Position numbers and translations under genes: made by a program | Notes under the pieces: model-generated | Database searches by the model: none | What the model was told of the DNA's origin: nothing | What the model saw: the letters and a program-made list of their open reading frames with translations, nothing else | Shown: positions 1 through 6,092 of the stretch, piece by piece | How the letters are laid out: each line of letters opens with the position of its first letter | How positions within the stretch are numbered: position 1 is the first letter of the stretch | Assembly (NCBI GenBank): GCA_003485955.1 | Contig: DNHH01000112.1 | Location: 1,429 to 10,652, forward strand | DNA: 9,224 bases | Direction: 5' to 3' | DNA from: Opitutia bacterium | GTDB lineage: Bacteria; Verrucomicrobiota; Verrucomicrobiia; Opitutales; UBA953

Positions 1-185
1 ATCCCCACACCCACGTCGGCGGCGAGGAAATCCTCGTGCTCGAGGGTGTCTTCCGCGATGAGCACGGTGCTTATTGTGCTGGCACTTGGATTCGTAGTCC
101 GCACCTGAGTCATCACCGTCCCTTCACCGAATCCGAAGGCGCCACCATTCTCGTTAAAGTCGGGCATTTGCAAGTCCCAGCGTAG
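1..185 (+). CDS. ChrR-like cupin domain protein, 3' end only (5' end outside the window)
   Basis: The reading frame is open from the left edge (first full codon at base 3) to TAG at 183-185, giving about 60 residues. They carry the metal-binding signature of the ChrR/anti-ECF-sigma type cupin: HTHVGGEE near the start, then LVLEGVFRDEHG, a GTWIRSPHLSHH segment and a closing hydrophobic strand ILVKVGHL. In this family the HxH, the Glu of GGEE and a later His normally hold a metal ion in a small beta-barrel. Only the C-terminal part of the barrel is visible, so I cannot tell whether this is a stand-alone cupin or the C-terminal domain of a ChrR anti-sigma factor with an N-terminal zinc-binding domain. 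The protein looks cytoplasmic from what remains. The gene converges on the minus-strand gene that ends at 220. Family call confident; cellular role unknown. Confidence 0.8.
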   Translation, partial: PHTHVGGEEILVLEGVFRDEHGAYCAGTWIRSPHLSHHRPFTESEGATILVKVGHLQVPA

Positions 186-197
186 TAGCACTCGTCA

Positions 198-223
198 TTA
201 ACTCTCCGCCACTTTGAGGTTAA
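198..223. terminator. Imperfect hairpin between two convergent genes (possible terminator)
   Basis: The arms are TTAAC-t-CTC (198-206, one bulged T at 203) and GAGGTTAA (216-223), with a 9-base loop. The hairpin lies between the cupin stop at 185 and the end of the minus-strand gene at 220, overlapping that stop codon. There is no T-run on either side, so it is not a canonical intrinsic terminator. The convergent position is the main reason to list it. Confidence 0.25.
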
Positions 224-453
224 CGGGTAATAAAAATGCGCTCTTCGGCTTGGCACCAAAGACGATAAATATTGATAACGTTTTTCCGAATACCTTTCAC
301 GGGTATTTTTAGAAATCCTTGGCGCTTGGCGGCTTCAAAAAGAATGCGCTCCTTTTGCGTAAGCCGATGTCCGACTCCGCGGTTACCAATTTTACCACGT
401 GTCGACTCCCCGCGACTAAGACGCTCGATGTCGTTTTTATCGGGCTTAGGCAT
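220..453 (-). CDS. Small conserved-looking hypothetical protein, 77 aa
   Basis: An ATG at 453-451 opens a 77-residue basic protein ending at TAA 222-220. It has a strongly charged N-terminal half (DIERLSRGEST, GNRGVGHRLTQKER), then a helical, Lys/Arg-rich LFEAAKRQGFLKIP segment and a tail ending with a Trp-Cys pair (RLWCQAEER). There is no signal peptide or membrane segment. The pattern RLSRGE...HRL...ER..FE.AK..GFL reminds me of small uncharacterised proteins in other bacteria, but that is recollection and untested. It lies 34 bp downstream of the pterin dehydratase on the same strand and may be cotranscribed with it. No Shine-Dalgarno sequence precedes the start, as for the other genes here. 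The basic charge would allow nucleic-acid binding, but no known domain is visible. Overlapping frames in the same stretch (272-460 plus, 309-533 minus) look less protein-like. Confidence 0.6.
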   Translation of the reverse strand: MPKPDKNDIERLSRGESTRGKIGNRGVGHRLTQKERILFEAAKRQGFLKIPVKGIRKNVINIYRLWCQAEERIFITR

Positions 454-487
454 GGAGTAATAATTGAGGGTAAAGTGCCACTAGGGA

Positions 488-727
488 CTAACCTGCGAAG
501 GCTTGGGTGATAGCGGCGGCGAGCCTCCGACATTTTTCACCGACCTTGCCTGTATCGTGTTCCACAATCTCCACAATCACCGTTCGGTAAGAGACCGTCA
601 TGTCGGGATGATGGTTTTGCTGGTCGGCAATTTCCATAACCTGATGTGCGAATCTCCGTACTGAGCTGTAATCGCTGAAGCGAAAGGTTTGCTGCAACTT
701 ACTATCATTTTCTTGCCATGAGTTCAT
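488..727 (-). CDS. Pterin-4a-carbinolamine dehydratase (4a-hydroxytetrahydrobiopterin dehydratase), short form
   Basis: This 79-residue protein matches the PCD/DCoH/PhhB family. It dehydrates 4a-hydroxytetrahydropterin, formed by pterin-dependent aromatic amino acid hydroxylases, to the quinonoid dihydropterin, in the cytoplasm. Visible landmarks are Trp4, LQQTFRFSDYSSVRRF (11-26), the family signature NHHPD (38-42, His39 and His40 catalytic), VSYRTVIVEI (45-54) and the third active-site His in EHDTG (56-60), then the closing helix with RRLAAAI. The family is usually about 95-115 residues; this one lacks the N-terminal helix before the conserved Trp. The frame is open upstream to about 796, but there is no ATG or family-like sequence there, so the short start at 727 is preferred. 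No aromatic hydroxylase gene is in the window. No minus-strand Shine-Dalgarno is present. Family call is confident; the natural substrate pathway is unknown. Confidence 0.9.
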   Translation of the reverse strand: MNSWQENDSKLQQTFRFSDYSSVRRFAHQVMEIADQQNHHPDMTVSYRTVIVEIVEHDTGKVGEKCRRLAAAITQAFAG

Positions 728-758
728 CGGGTATAAGGAGATTTTCGGATTTCTAAGT

Positions 759-764
759 ATTATC
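759..764 (-). promoter_or_regulatory. Possible -10 box for the pterin dehydratase gene
   Basis: On the minus strand this reads GATAAT, five of six matches to TATAAT, 32 bp upstream of the start at 727. It follows a very A/T-rich stretch that contains the small palindrome TTAATAATTAA (771-781). No convincing -35 hexamer is present at 16-18 bp, so this is only a weak candidate. Confidence 0.25.
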
Positions 765-814
765 GCCTTTTTAATAATTAAGCAGTTTAACAGTTAGCAA
801 TCAGTGTTCGTCTT

Positions 815-828
815 TAGTGTCTAGTGTC
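815..828. repeat. Tandem heptamer, two copies of TAGTGTC
   Basis: Two perfect direct copies of TAGTGTC sit back to back at 815-821 and 822-828 in the 125 bp intergenic region (728-852) between the dehydratase gene and the end of the downstream Gfo/Idh gene. The surrounding sequence has related pieces (CAGTGTTC at 802-809). Two copies could arise by chance or slippage. The rest of this intergenic region shows no gene and no strong terminator; only a 4 bp TGGG/CCCA stem lies just before 853. Confidence 0.5.
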
Positions 829-852
829 GATGGGTCGTTCCCAGTTGTCTAA

Positions 853-2232
853 TCATACTGTCCAGCCTTTGCGGTAAGGTTTGCTGACGAGTGCTTGCGC
901 TTGTTCGTTATTCGTAATTCGCATCGTTGCTTGATCCCATACTAGCTTACTTCCGGGGACTTGCGTCGCGATTGTTCCGATTAACACGGCTTCCGTAAGC
1001 GGACCAGCGTAGGCGAAGTTCGCAGTCGTCTCAGGACCGCCGAGGGCGGCATCGACCCAGTCATGGTAATGGTTACGTGCTTCGACGACTTCAATTTCAG
1101 CTACTTTTCGCTCATCTTTTTCCCCGGCAGCAAGCTTGCGCTTACGGCGCGTAGCATCGCCGGGTGAAAGTGTGACACCAAATTTTTCTACAGGGAAGAT
1201 CATCGGGTTTCCGACGTGGGGTAAAATGACAGTGCCTTCTTCACCCACAAACAAAGAACCTTCTCTCGGCAGATTCATCCCTGCAGGCATTTTGGCCAGC
1301 GCGGGGTCGGGTTGACGTCCACCATCGTACCAGGTGACAGGTAAGGTTGCCTCTGTTGTGAATGACGTACCTGGGAAAACATAGTGTACTGTTTGTGATG
1401 CTGACCATGTCTGCGGATTCACGCCGCTATTTTCAGCAATCACACTGATGGGTGCGGTTAATCCGATAGCGGTAAAAACGGGATCTAAGATGTGGCAACC
1501 GAAGTCGCCTAAGGTTCCGCCACCAAAATCTTTCCAGTCTCGCCAATTTGCAGGGTGGTAGACGCCGTTGGCGTAAGGTCGTTCAGCTGCGCCACCTAGC
1601 CAAAGGTCCCAGTCTAAATTCGCAGGAGCCGTTGCTGGGTCTGGCAGCGAGGTGCGCTGCGTCCACTGATTCCCTTGATTCGCTTGCCATGAGTGAATGG
1701 CTTTAATTTTACCGATCCGCCCTGAACGGATGAGGCTAACCGCTGTACGGTATTCGGAGTTAGAATGGATTTGAATACCCATCTGGGTGCGGACTCCGTT
1801 TTGTTTGGCCTCAACTTGAAGAGCGCGCGTTTCGGCAATCGAATGTGCCAAGGGTTTTTGTAGGTAGACGTGTTTGCGTAGGCGCATGGCCCGAAGGGCG
1901 GGCAGGGCATGCATATGATCGGGGGTGGAAATCACCGCTGCATCGAATTGACTACCGAGCTTCTCGAACATTTCGCGGTAGTCGCTAAAGTGCGCAACGC
2001 CTGGATTGGTCGCATTCGCTGCGCCGAACCGATTTTTATCTACATCACAGAATCCGACATAGCGAACTTTGGCATGCGAACCGATTTGCTGAATATCGTC
2101 TCCACCTTTCCCGCCGCAACCAATCTGTACTAACTGCAGTTTCGAGTTAAGATTTTGTCCGCGAACGAGTGCTGGGAAAATAAACGATGCCAGTGCGGTT
2201 TGCTGTAAAAACCGTCGACGAGAAAGTGGCAT
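853..2232 (-). CDS. Exported Gfo/Idh/MocA family oxidoreductase with Tat signal (459 aa), second gene of the pair
   Basis: Predicted NAD(P)-dependent sugar or polyol oxidoreductase, probably exported folded by the Tat system. The N-terminus has a twin-arginine motif SRRRFLQQ (4-11) and a short hydrophobic stretch ending near residue 26. The Rossmann fold begins at KLQLVQIGCGGKGG (31-44) with an acidic FCDVD end of the second strand (61-65). STPDHMHA (103-110) follows. The family EKP motif is QKP here (125-127, Lys126 kept). The C-terminal domain carries GGGTLGDFGCHILD (237-250) with the H-x-x-D catalytic pair His247/Asp250. A long C-terminal extension ending in RPYR-like KPYRKGW is typical of the Tat-exported subgroup from Planctomycetota and Verrucomicrobiota. 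The ATG at 2232-2230 is 6 bp after the stop of the upstream paralogue, so translation is probably coupled. Substrate unknown; glycan-derived sugars are the likely class, by inference from the sulfatase nearby. Confidence 0.93.
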   Translation of the reverse strand: MPLSRRRFLQQTALASFIFPALVRGQNLNSKLQLVQIGCGGKGGDDIQQIGSHAKVRYVGFCDVDKNRFGAANATNPGVAHFSDYREMFEKLGSQFDAAVISTPDHMHALPALRAMRLRKHVYLQKPLAHSIAETRALQVEAKQNGVRTQMGIQIHSNSEYRTAVSLIRSGRIGKIKAIHSWQANQGNQWTQRTSLPDPATAPANLDWDLWLGGAAERPYANGVYHPANWRDWKDFGGGTLGDFGCHILDPVFTAIGLTAPISVIAENSGVNPQTWSASQTVHYVFPGTSFTTEATLPVTWYDGGRQPDPALAKMPAGMNLPREGSLFVGEEGTVILPHVGNPMIFPVEKFGVTLSPGDATRRKRKLAAGEKDERKVAEIEVVEARNHYHDWVDAALGGPETTANFAYAGPLTEAVLIGTIATQVPGSKLVWDQATMRITNNEQAQALVSKPYRKGWTV

Positions 2233-2238
2233 GTTAGT

Positions 2239-3498
2239 TTATTTACCAGGAACTGCGGCTACTTCAGGTGCGAGAGTCACGGTGTTTCGCTCGAAATCAA
2301 GGGCCGACGGCTTGCAGGTCAGTTGATAGAAGGGCGATTGCGCGTCGTTCATCATGTCGGACCAGCGCACGAGTTCGCCCGAGTACGATGACATGCGCCC
2401 CATGATGGCAACTGCGGTTGATTCCGCGACTTGCTTGGCTTCGTTTACAGGTTTTCCAGCGATAACACCTTTGATGAGTTCGACATGCTCTTGCACATAG
2501 GCATTATCAGATTCGAGTTTGATCGCGGCGGCTTGGACGGTTTTGCCGGCAATCTTTCCACCACCAAAGGCTGTGCCTTCTGCGCCAGTAAAGAATTCAC
2601 CAACCCGACCCCATGTTCCCGAGATTTGGCGGCATTGGCTGTGAATGTGCACGCCATCACCGAAATCATAATCGACGCTGAAGAAGTCAAACTGGTTACC
2701 GGTTTCGCGGCGGGCGCGTCCACCGAAACCAATTGCCGAAACAGGCAGGCGACCGAGGAACCAAACTGCTACGTCCAAATTATGCACGTGCTGTTCGACA
2801 ATATGGTCGCCAGACATCTCTGTGAAGTTGACCCAATTGCGTGCCATGTAATCGGCATCAGATTCGCCAGCGTTGCGACGCTTGGTCCAAGGCACCACCC
2901 CATTCCACTGCACCACACCGCCGCGAATAGCGCCAATAGCGCCAGCATCGATGAGTGCCTTGTTGCGTTGGTATTCTGCGGCATGGCGGCGCTGGGTGCC
3001 TGCAACCACGGCTAAGCCCTTGGATTGTGCCTTCGCGCCGGTTGCAATCACTGAGCGAGCTCCTGCAGGATCCACCGCAACAGGCTTCTCGATAAAGCAA
3101 TGTTTCCCAGCTTCAACCGCCGCTGCAAAGTGTAACGGGCGGAACGATGGAGGCGTTGCCATGATCACATAGTCGCAACCACTCGCGATAACCTTTTGAT
3201 AATTGTCATAGCCTCCAAAGCAACGTGCCGGTGCTACCCCAACTCTTGCTCCCAGTGCGACTGCTTGGCTGGCGAAGGCATCGCCTAGGGCGGTCACTTC
3301 AACAGGAATGCCGAGAATCTTGGCGGCTTCACGGAAGTCATTGAGTGCACCTACGCCACGACCACCGCAACCGATAACGCCGACTTTGAGTTTATCGGGT
3401 TTTGTCCCGCTAATAGCGAAGGCGCGTGGTGATAGGGCGACAGCGGCTCCTGCGAGCGTGAGCGAGCTGATGAACTGGCGACGGGGTAGGGGTGACAT
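2239..3498 (-). CDS. Exported Gfo/Idh/MocA family oxidoreductase with Tat signal (419 aa), first gene of the pair
   Basis: First gene of the two-gene minus-strand operon. The N-terminus carries a twin-arginine motif PRRQFISS (5-12), a hydrophobic Ala/Leu-rich segment and a likely signal peptidase site after AFA (26-28). The Rossmann domain begins at KLKVGVIGCGGRG (36-48). The classical EKP is intact at 137-139 in HCFIEKPVAVDP, followed by GTQRRH (166-171) and, in the second domain, HIVEQHVHNLD (232-242), where His239/Asp242 give the H-x-x-D catalytic pair. The C-terminal part resembles that of other exported family members, with a conserved-type MGRMSSYSG segment (366-374). It differs from its neighbour in length and in the loop layout, so the two are distant paralogues, not a recent duplication. 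Likely function is oxidation, reduction or NAD-cycled modification of a sugar in the periplasm; substrate and direction cannot be told. The ATG at 3498-3496 has no Shine-Dalgarno. Confidence 0.93.
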   Translation of the reverse strand: MSPLPRRQFISSLTLAGAAVALSPRAFAISGTKPDKLKVGVIGCGGRGVGALNDFREAAKILGIPVEVTALGDAFASQAVALGARVGVAPARCFGGYDNYQKVIASGCDYVIMATPPSFRPLHFAAAVEAGKHCFIEKPVAVDPAGARSVIATGAKAQSKGLAVVAGTQRRHAAEYQRNKALIDAGAIGAIRGGVVQWNGVVPWTKRRNAGESDADYMARNWVNFTEMSGDHIVEQHVHNLDVAVWFLGRLPVSAIGFGGRARRETGNQFDFFSVDYDFGDGVHIHSQCRQISGTWGRVGEFFTGAEGTAFGGGKIAGKTVQAAAIKLESDNAYVQEHVELIKGVIAGKPVNEAKQVAESTAVAIMGRMSSYSGELVRWSDMMNDAQSPFYQLTCKPSALDFERNTVTLAPEVAAVPGK

Positions 3499-3524
3499 GC
3501 TTCATTAGATGGCATTCTTAGCCT

Positions 3525-3559
3525 GAAGTTCCAGATGAATTACCGATTTTAGGAACTTC
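3525..3559. promoter_or_regulatory. Perfect 8 bp inverted repeat around a -10-like hexamer, upstream of the Gfo/Idh operon
   Basis: GAAGTTCC at 3525-3532 and its exact reverse complement GGAACTTC at 3552-3559 are separated by 19 bases. The site lies 27-61 bp upstream of the minus-strand start at 3498. Within the spacer, at its right end, the minus strand reads TAAAAT (3546-3551), five of six to a -10 box, though no good -35 is visible. The two half-sites, centred 27 bp apart, could be an operator overlapping the promoter. There is no T-run, so a terminator for the upstream PaaK-like gene is less likely. The regulator is unknown. Confidence 0.4.
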
Positions 3560-3580
3560 GAAACGAATAAGACACTGCTC

Positions 3581-3593
3581 GCAATAGCATTGC
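3581..3593. repeat. Small inverted repeat GCAAT-agc-ATTGC
   Basis: Perfect 5 bp arms with a 3-base loop, located 26 bp beyond the stop codon of the PaaK/CapK-like gene on the minus strand. It could act as an RNA hairpin at the end of that transcript, but no clear T-run follows it in the direction of transcription, so I do not call it a terminator. Confidence 0.3.
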
Positions 3594-3618
3594 TGCGTCT
3601 TCTCAGTAATTCGCTTCA

Positions 3619-4998
3619 CTAAATTCGGCACTCAAAGACCTCAAGTTTACCATTCGGATTACGCAGAATTTCCGCAGGGAAGGTGAGCTCGACCGTAAAA
3701 TTATGTTCGAGGTTTTGGAGCAAGATGTCGACGAGGTCTTTTTGCTCAATTTCCGTGAATGCACGTGCGGCTACAATTTGTAACTCAACTTTCTCCAAAG
3801 AGTGTTGAATACATTTAAGCTGCCGAATACCCGCATCGTCGTATTTTTTGTAGATAACAAATTCCCCGAGTCGCGGCATGCGATTTTCGCCATTCGGAAG
3901 GAGTAAGCGATTACGGGTTCGGCCGTGTATATGTTGAATCACCGGTAAGCCGCGCCCACAGGAACAGGGTACGCCATATTCCGCGATATCGCCAATGTCA
4001 TATCGTATAAATGGAGTTACAAAGTTATTCAGACTCGTGATGACGACACGTCCACGTGTGCCAGGTGCGCAAGCTCGACCATTTTCATCCACAATTTCAA
4101 GTAGTACGCTTTCAGACTGTACATGGTAGTGTTCGTTTTTAGGGCACTGGAGAGCGATGTATCCCATTTCTTCGCAGCTGTACATGTCGGTTACCTTCGT
4201 TTGCCATTTGTCTTTTAAATAGGCGCGGTGTTCGACTGAGAGCTTTTCACCCACACAGCGTAGCTCGGTGATTGACGGCAGACTTATGCCTTTTTGTTCC
4301 GCGTAACGCGTAAGCGCAACCAAGCTTGATGGGAATGAGAGTAGGTAGCTTGGCTTTTCGCGCATAAGCCATTCGAGCTGTCCTTCCAGCGGGCTGGAGG
4401 CATTTAGAAATACCGTAGGTCCGCTCACGAATACCTTGTCGACGCCTGCTCCCCAGTTGTTCCCTTGCACGCCAGCTGGAGCGGGCGCGTAATCCGGAGG
4501 CGCTAAGCGAATGGCGCCGATTTTTTTAGTAAAGTCGCGTCCATGCCACAAATGCTCGCGCGTAGAAAGTGCCCGCCAGATGGTCTGAGTGATCGACGAT
4601 CTTCCGAACTTCAGTGGCTGCCCGGTCGACCCAGAGGTTCTCGCTACTGCCATTTGGCCGTGACCTTCGGGCATTTTCTTTGAGCCGAAATCGTCGCCGC
4701 AATCTTGGTAGTCTGATCGTTTTGAAATGGGAATCTTCTCAAGAAACGCACGGTCAATTCTTTCGGGCAGTTGTATGCCGTGTTTTTCAAATAACTTCGT
4801 GTAATACGGGACGTTTTGCTGAGCGTGCTTTAGTAGAATGTGTAGCTGATTGAATTGAGCCGTCTCAATCTCGCCTGTGGATTTCCACTCTGAAAGTTCA
4901 AATTGGTACTGTAGGGCAAGCTGGAGTGAAGCCTGGGCGTCAGGTATGGCTGGAAACTGTATACTGCCCAAAGCAGAGAGGGGTGTTGGGGTTTCCAT
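3619..4998 (-). CDS. PaaK/CapK-like adenylate-forming enzyme (phenylacetate-CoA ligase family)
   Basis: A 459-residue cytoplasmic protein of the ANL superfamily branch that includes phenylacetate-CoA ligase, coenzyme F390 synthetase and CapK. Such enzymes activate a carboxylate with ATP to an acyl-adenylate and usually pass it to CoA or another acceptor. Seen in order: an N-terminal helical part with HAQQNVPYYTKLF (58-70), the ATP-binding loop RTSGSTGQPLKF (120-131), YSCEEMG (273-279), RYDIGD (332-337), a CSCGR turn (345-349), GRTRNRLLLPNG (359-370) and a C-terminal NGKLE (449-453) placed like the mobile C-terminal subdomain. Cys285, His290 and Cys345/Cys347 could form the metal site seen in some relatives. 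Length is normal for the family. No thioesterase, carrier protein or aromatic degradation gene is adjacent, so true phenylacetate activity is doubtful; CapK-like members often sit in surface polysaccharide clusters. It is transcribed divergently from the gene at 5087. Confidence 0.88.
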   Translation of the reverse strand: METPTPLSALGSIQFPAIPDAQASLQLALQYQFELSEWKSTGEIETAQFNQLHILLKHAQQNVPYYTKLFEKHGIQLPERIDRAFLEKIPISKRSDYQDCGDDFGSKKMPEGHGQMAVARTSGSTGQPLKFGRSSITQTIWRALSTREHLWHGRDFTKKIGAIRLAPPDYAPAPAGVQGNNWGAGVDKVFVSGPTVFLNASSPLEGQLEWLMREKPSYLLSFPSSLVALTRYAEQKGISLPSITELRCVGEKLSVEHRAYLKDKWQTKVTDMYSCEEMGYIALQCPKNEHYHVQSESVLLEIVDENGRACAPGTRGRVVITSLNNFVTPFIRYDIGDIAEYGVPCSCGRGLPVIQHIHGRTRNRLLLPNGENRMPRLGEFVIYKKYDDAGIRQLKCIQHSLEKVELQIVAARAFTEIEQKDLVDILLQNLEHNFTVELTFPAEILRNPNGKLEVFECRI

Positions 4999-5050
4999 AC
5001 GCCTAGAATGCTTAACCGATGCACGGATGTTGAATCAAGGCACTTCCTCT

Positions 5051-5064
5051 GCTTGCCAGCAAGC
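5051..5064. promoter_or_regulatory. Perfect inverted repeat GCTTGC-ca-GCAAGC in a divergent intergenic region (possible operator)
   Basis: Two 6 bp arms are exact reverse complements with a 2-base centre. The repeat lies in the 88 bp between divergent starts at 4998 (minus) and 5087 (plus), 22 bp before the plus-strand ATG. A compact palindrome in this place is typical for a dimeric repressor site, and could serve both genes. No well-matched -35/-10 pair is visible for either direction, so the exact promoters are undefined. Confidence 0.4.
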
Positions 5065-5086
5065 TGCTTACGCATAGTCTCTACCC

Positions 5087-5614
5087 ATGCGACGGCTCGT
5101 TTACATGGCCTGTTTTTGTGTACTAACGGTAGTCACTTTGGCTGTTCCTGGTGCGAGAGCTCCCAAAGACAGCGCTGTTCTCGAAAAAAGTTACTCCACC
5201 TGGAAATCAGTTAAGAGGTCCTGCGAGGATAACTACAGTTACACAGTTTCGACTTACGGTTTTACGGGTATCAGAAATACTACCGAGGTTTTTGTGCGTC
5301 GTGGTAAAGTTGTTGAGCGGAGACACATTGTGTTTTTCCAAAATGGATTCGCGACTATGGATTGGATTGAGAATGAACGTAACTTGAATTCACACTTGGA
5401 AGGCGCTCCAGCGTTGACCATGGATCAACTTTATCAATTAGCCCGGAAGGTTTTAGCGGTGAAAATTAAAGACGTCTGGTTACGTCGACAATTTGCAATA
5501 TCGCCTAACGGGTTATTACAGTCCTGCTACATATACGATACGCGCATCGCCGATGACAGCGACGCGGCAGCAGATGGTGTCGACATCGATACGCTTACGT
5601 TAAACCCGCGGTAA
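5087..5614 (+). CDS. Secreted DUF6174-like hypothetical protein (175 aa)
   Basis: The N-terminus is a clear Sec signal peptide: MRRLVYM, a hydrophobic core (about 8-20) and a likely cleavage after GARA (22-25). No lipobox cysteine follows. The mature part has the layout I associate with DUF6174: a short N-terminal helix with Trp39 (STWKSV), a Tyr-rich strand (YSYTVSTYG), a strand pair around VFVRRGKVVERR, then LTMDQLYQLARKVL (110-123) and a terminal NGLLQSCYIYDTRIADDSD (141-159) with an acidic end. Cys46 and Cys147 could make a disulfide outside the cytoplasm. Function of the family is unknown. The arsenate reductase starts 13 bp downstream on the same strand, so the two are probably cotranscribed. 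The domain assignment is from pattern memory and is moderate; the secretion call is stronger. Confidence 0.75.
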   Translation: MRRLVYMACFCVLTVVTLAVPGARAPKDSAVLEKSYSTWKSVKRSCEDNYSYTVSTYGFTGIRNTTEVFVRRGKVVERRHIVFFQNGFATMDWIENERNLNSHLEGAPALTMDQLYQLARKVLAVKIKDVWLRRQFAISPNGLLQSCYIYDTRIADDSDAAADGVDIDTLTLNPR

Positions 5615-5627
5615 TCTTGCGCGCTCG

Positions 5628-6071
5628 ATGGCTAAGCCCCTCGTATTAATTCTTTGTACCGGAAATTCCTGTCGTAGTCATTTAGCAGAAGCAATTTTAC
5701 GTCAGGCCGCGGGAGATATCATCGAAGTTGCCAGTGCGGGTTCCAAGCCCGCAGGCTATGTGCACCCAATAGCAATCGAAGTGCTTAAGGAGATTGCTTT
5801 GGATGCATCAGCACATCGCTCCAAGCATCTCTCGGAGTTTTTAAATCAGCCGGTGCATACAGTGATTACCGTTTGTGGTAATGCAGATCAAGTCTGCCCC
5901 ATGTTTCCAGGTCAGGTGCAACGTTTCCACTGGGGCTTCGACGATCCAGCGCATGCCACGGGTACGCCTGACGAGGTTCGGGCAGTCTTCCGTCGGGTGC
6001 GCGATGAGATTCGTGCCACCTTTGAGGCCTATGCTGTGCGCTTAAGGGCAGGTTCGGTTTTGCCGGAGTGA
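5628..6071 (+). CDS. arsC: Arsenate reductase, thioredoxin-type (ArsC, low-molecular-weight phosphatase fold)
   Basis: A 147-residue cytoplasmic enzyme that reduces arsenate to arsenite using a cysteine cascade recycled by thioredoxin. The phosphate-binding loop is CTGNSCRS (10-17) with nucleophile Cys10. The two further redox cysteines are Cys83 and Cys90 in VCGNADQVCP (82-91), spaced as in Staphylococcus pI258 ArsC (10, 82, 89). The motif HWGFDDPA (101-108) supplies the general acid Asp and is characteristic of ArsC rather than of protein tyrosine phosphatases. Length fits the family (about 130-145). It follows the secreted DUF6174-like gene with a 13 bp gap. No arsR, arsB or acr3 gene is nearby, so it is not in a standard ars operon. 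In that setting, detoxification by export must depend on genes elsewhere. Family call is firm. Confidence 0.93.
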   Translation: MAKPLVLILCTGNSCRSHLAEAILRQAAGDIIEVASAGSKPAGYVHPIAIEVLKEIALDASAHRSKHLSEFLNQPVHTVITVCGNADQVCPMFPGQVQRFHWGFDDPAHATGTPDEVRAVFRRVRDEIRATFEAYAVRLRAGSVLPE

Positions 6072-6092
6072 CGTTTTTTTCAGCCCGACCAA

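Noticed and set aside
272..533. Overlapping short frames on both strands (272-460 plus, 319-510 plus, 309-533 minus)
   Set aside because: They compete with the 77-residue frame at 220-453 and the pterin dehydratase, and have less protein-like sequence.
733..745. AAGGAG on the plus strand, looking like a Shine-Dalgarno sequence
   Set aside because: No plus-strand gene starts shortly after it; the nearby genes are on the minus strand, so it has no start codon to serve.
1614..1910. A 98-codon minus-strand open frame
   Set aside because: It overlaps the 459-residue Gfo/Idh gene on the same strand in another frame and shows no family motif.
2431..3015. A 194-codon plus-strand open frame
   Set aside because: It lies wholly antisense to the well-supported 419-residue Gfo/Idh gene, has a composition with no recognisable domain, and is explained as the complement of that gene.
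4999..5086. Sigma70-like promoter pairs in the divergent spacer
   Set aside because: TTGATT on the minus strand has the right 17 bp spacing only to TTAAGC, which matches the -10 consensus poorly; plus-strand candidates have wrong spacing.
5008..5387. Short plus-strand frames at 5008-5214 and 5151-5387
   Set aside because: They overlap the signal-peptide protein at 5087-5614 in other frames and lack any domain or signal of their own.
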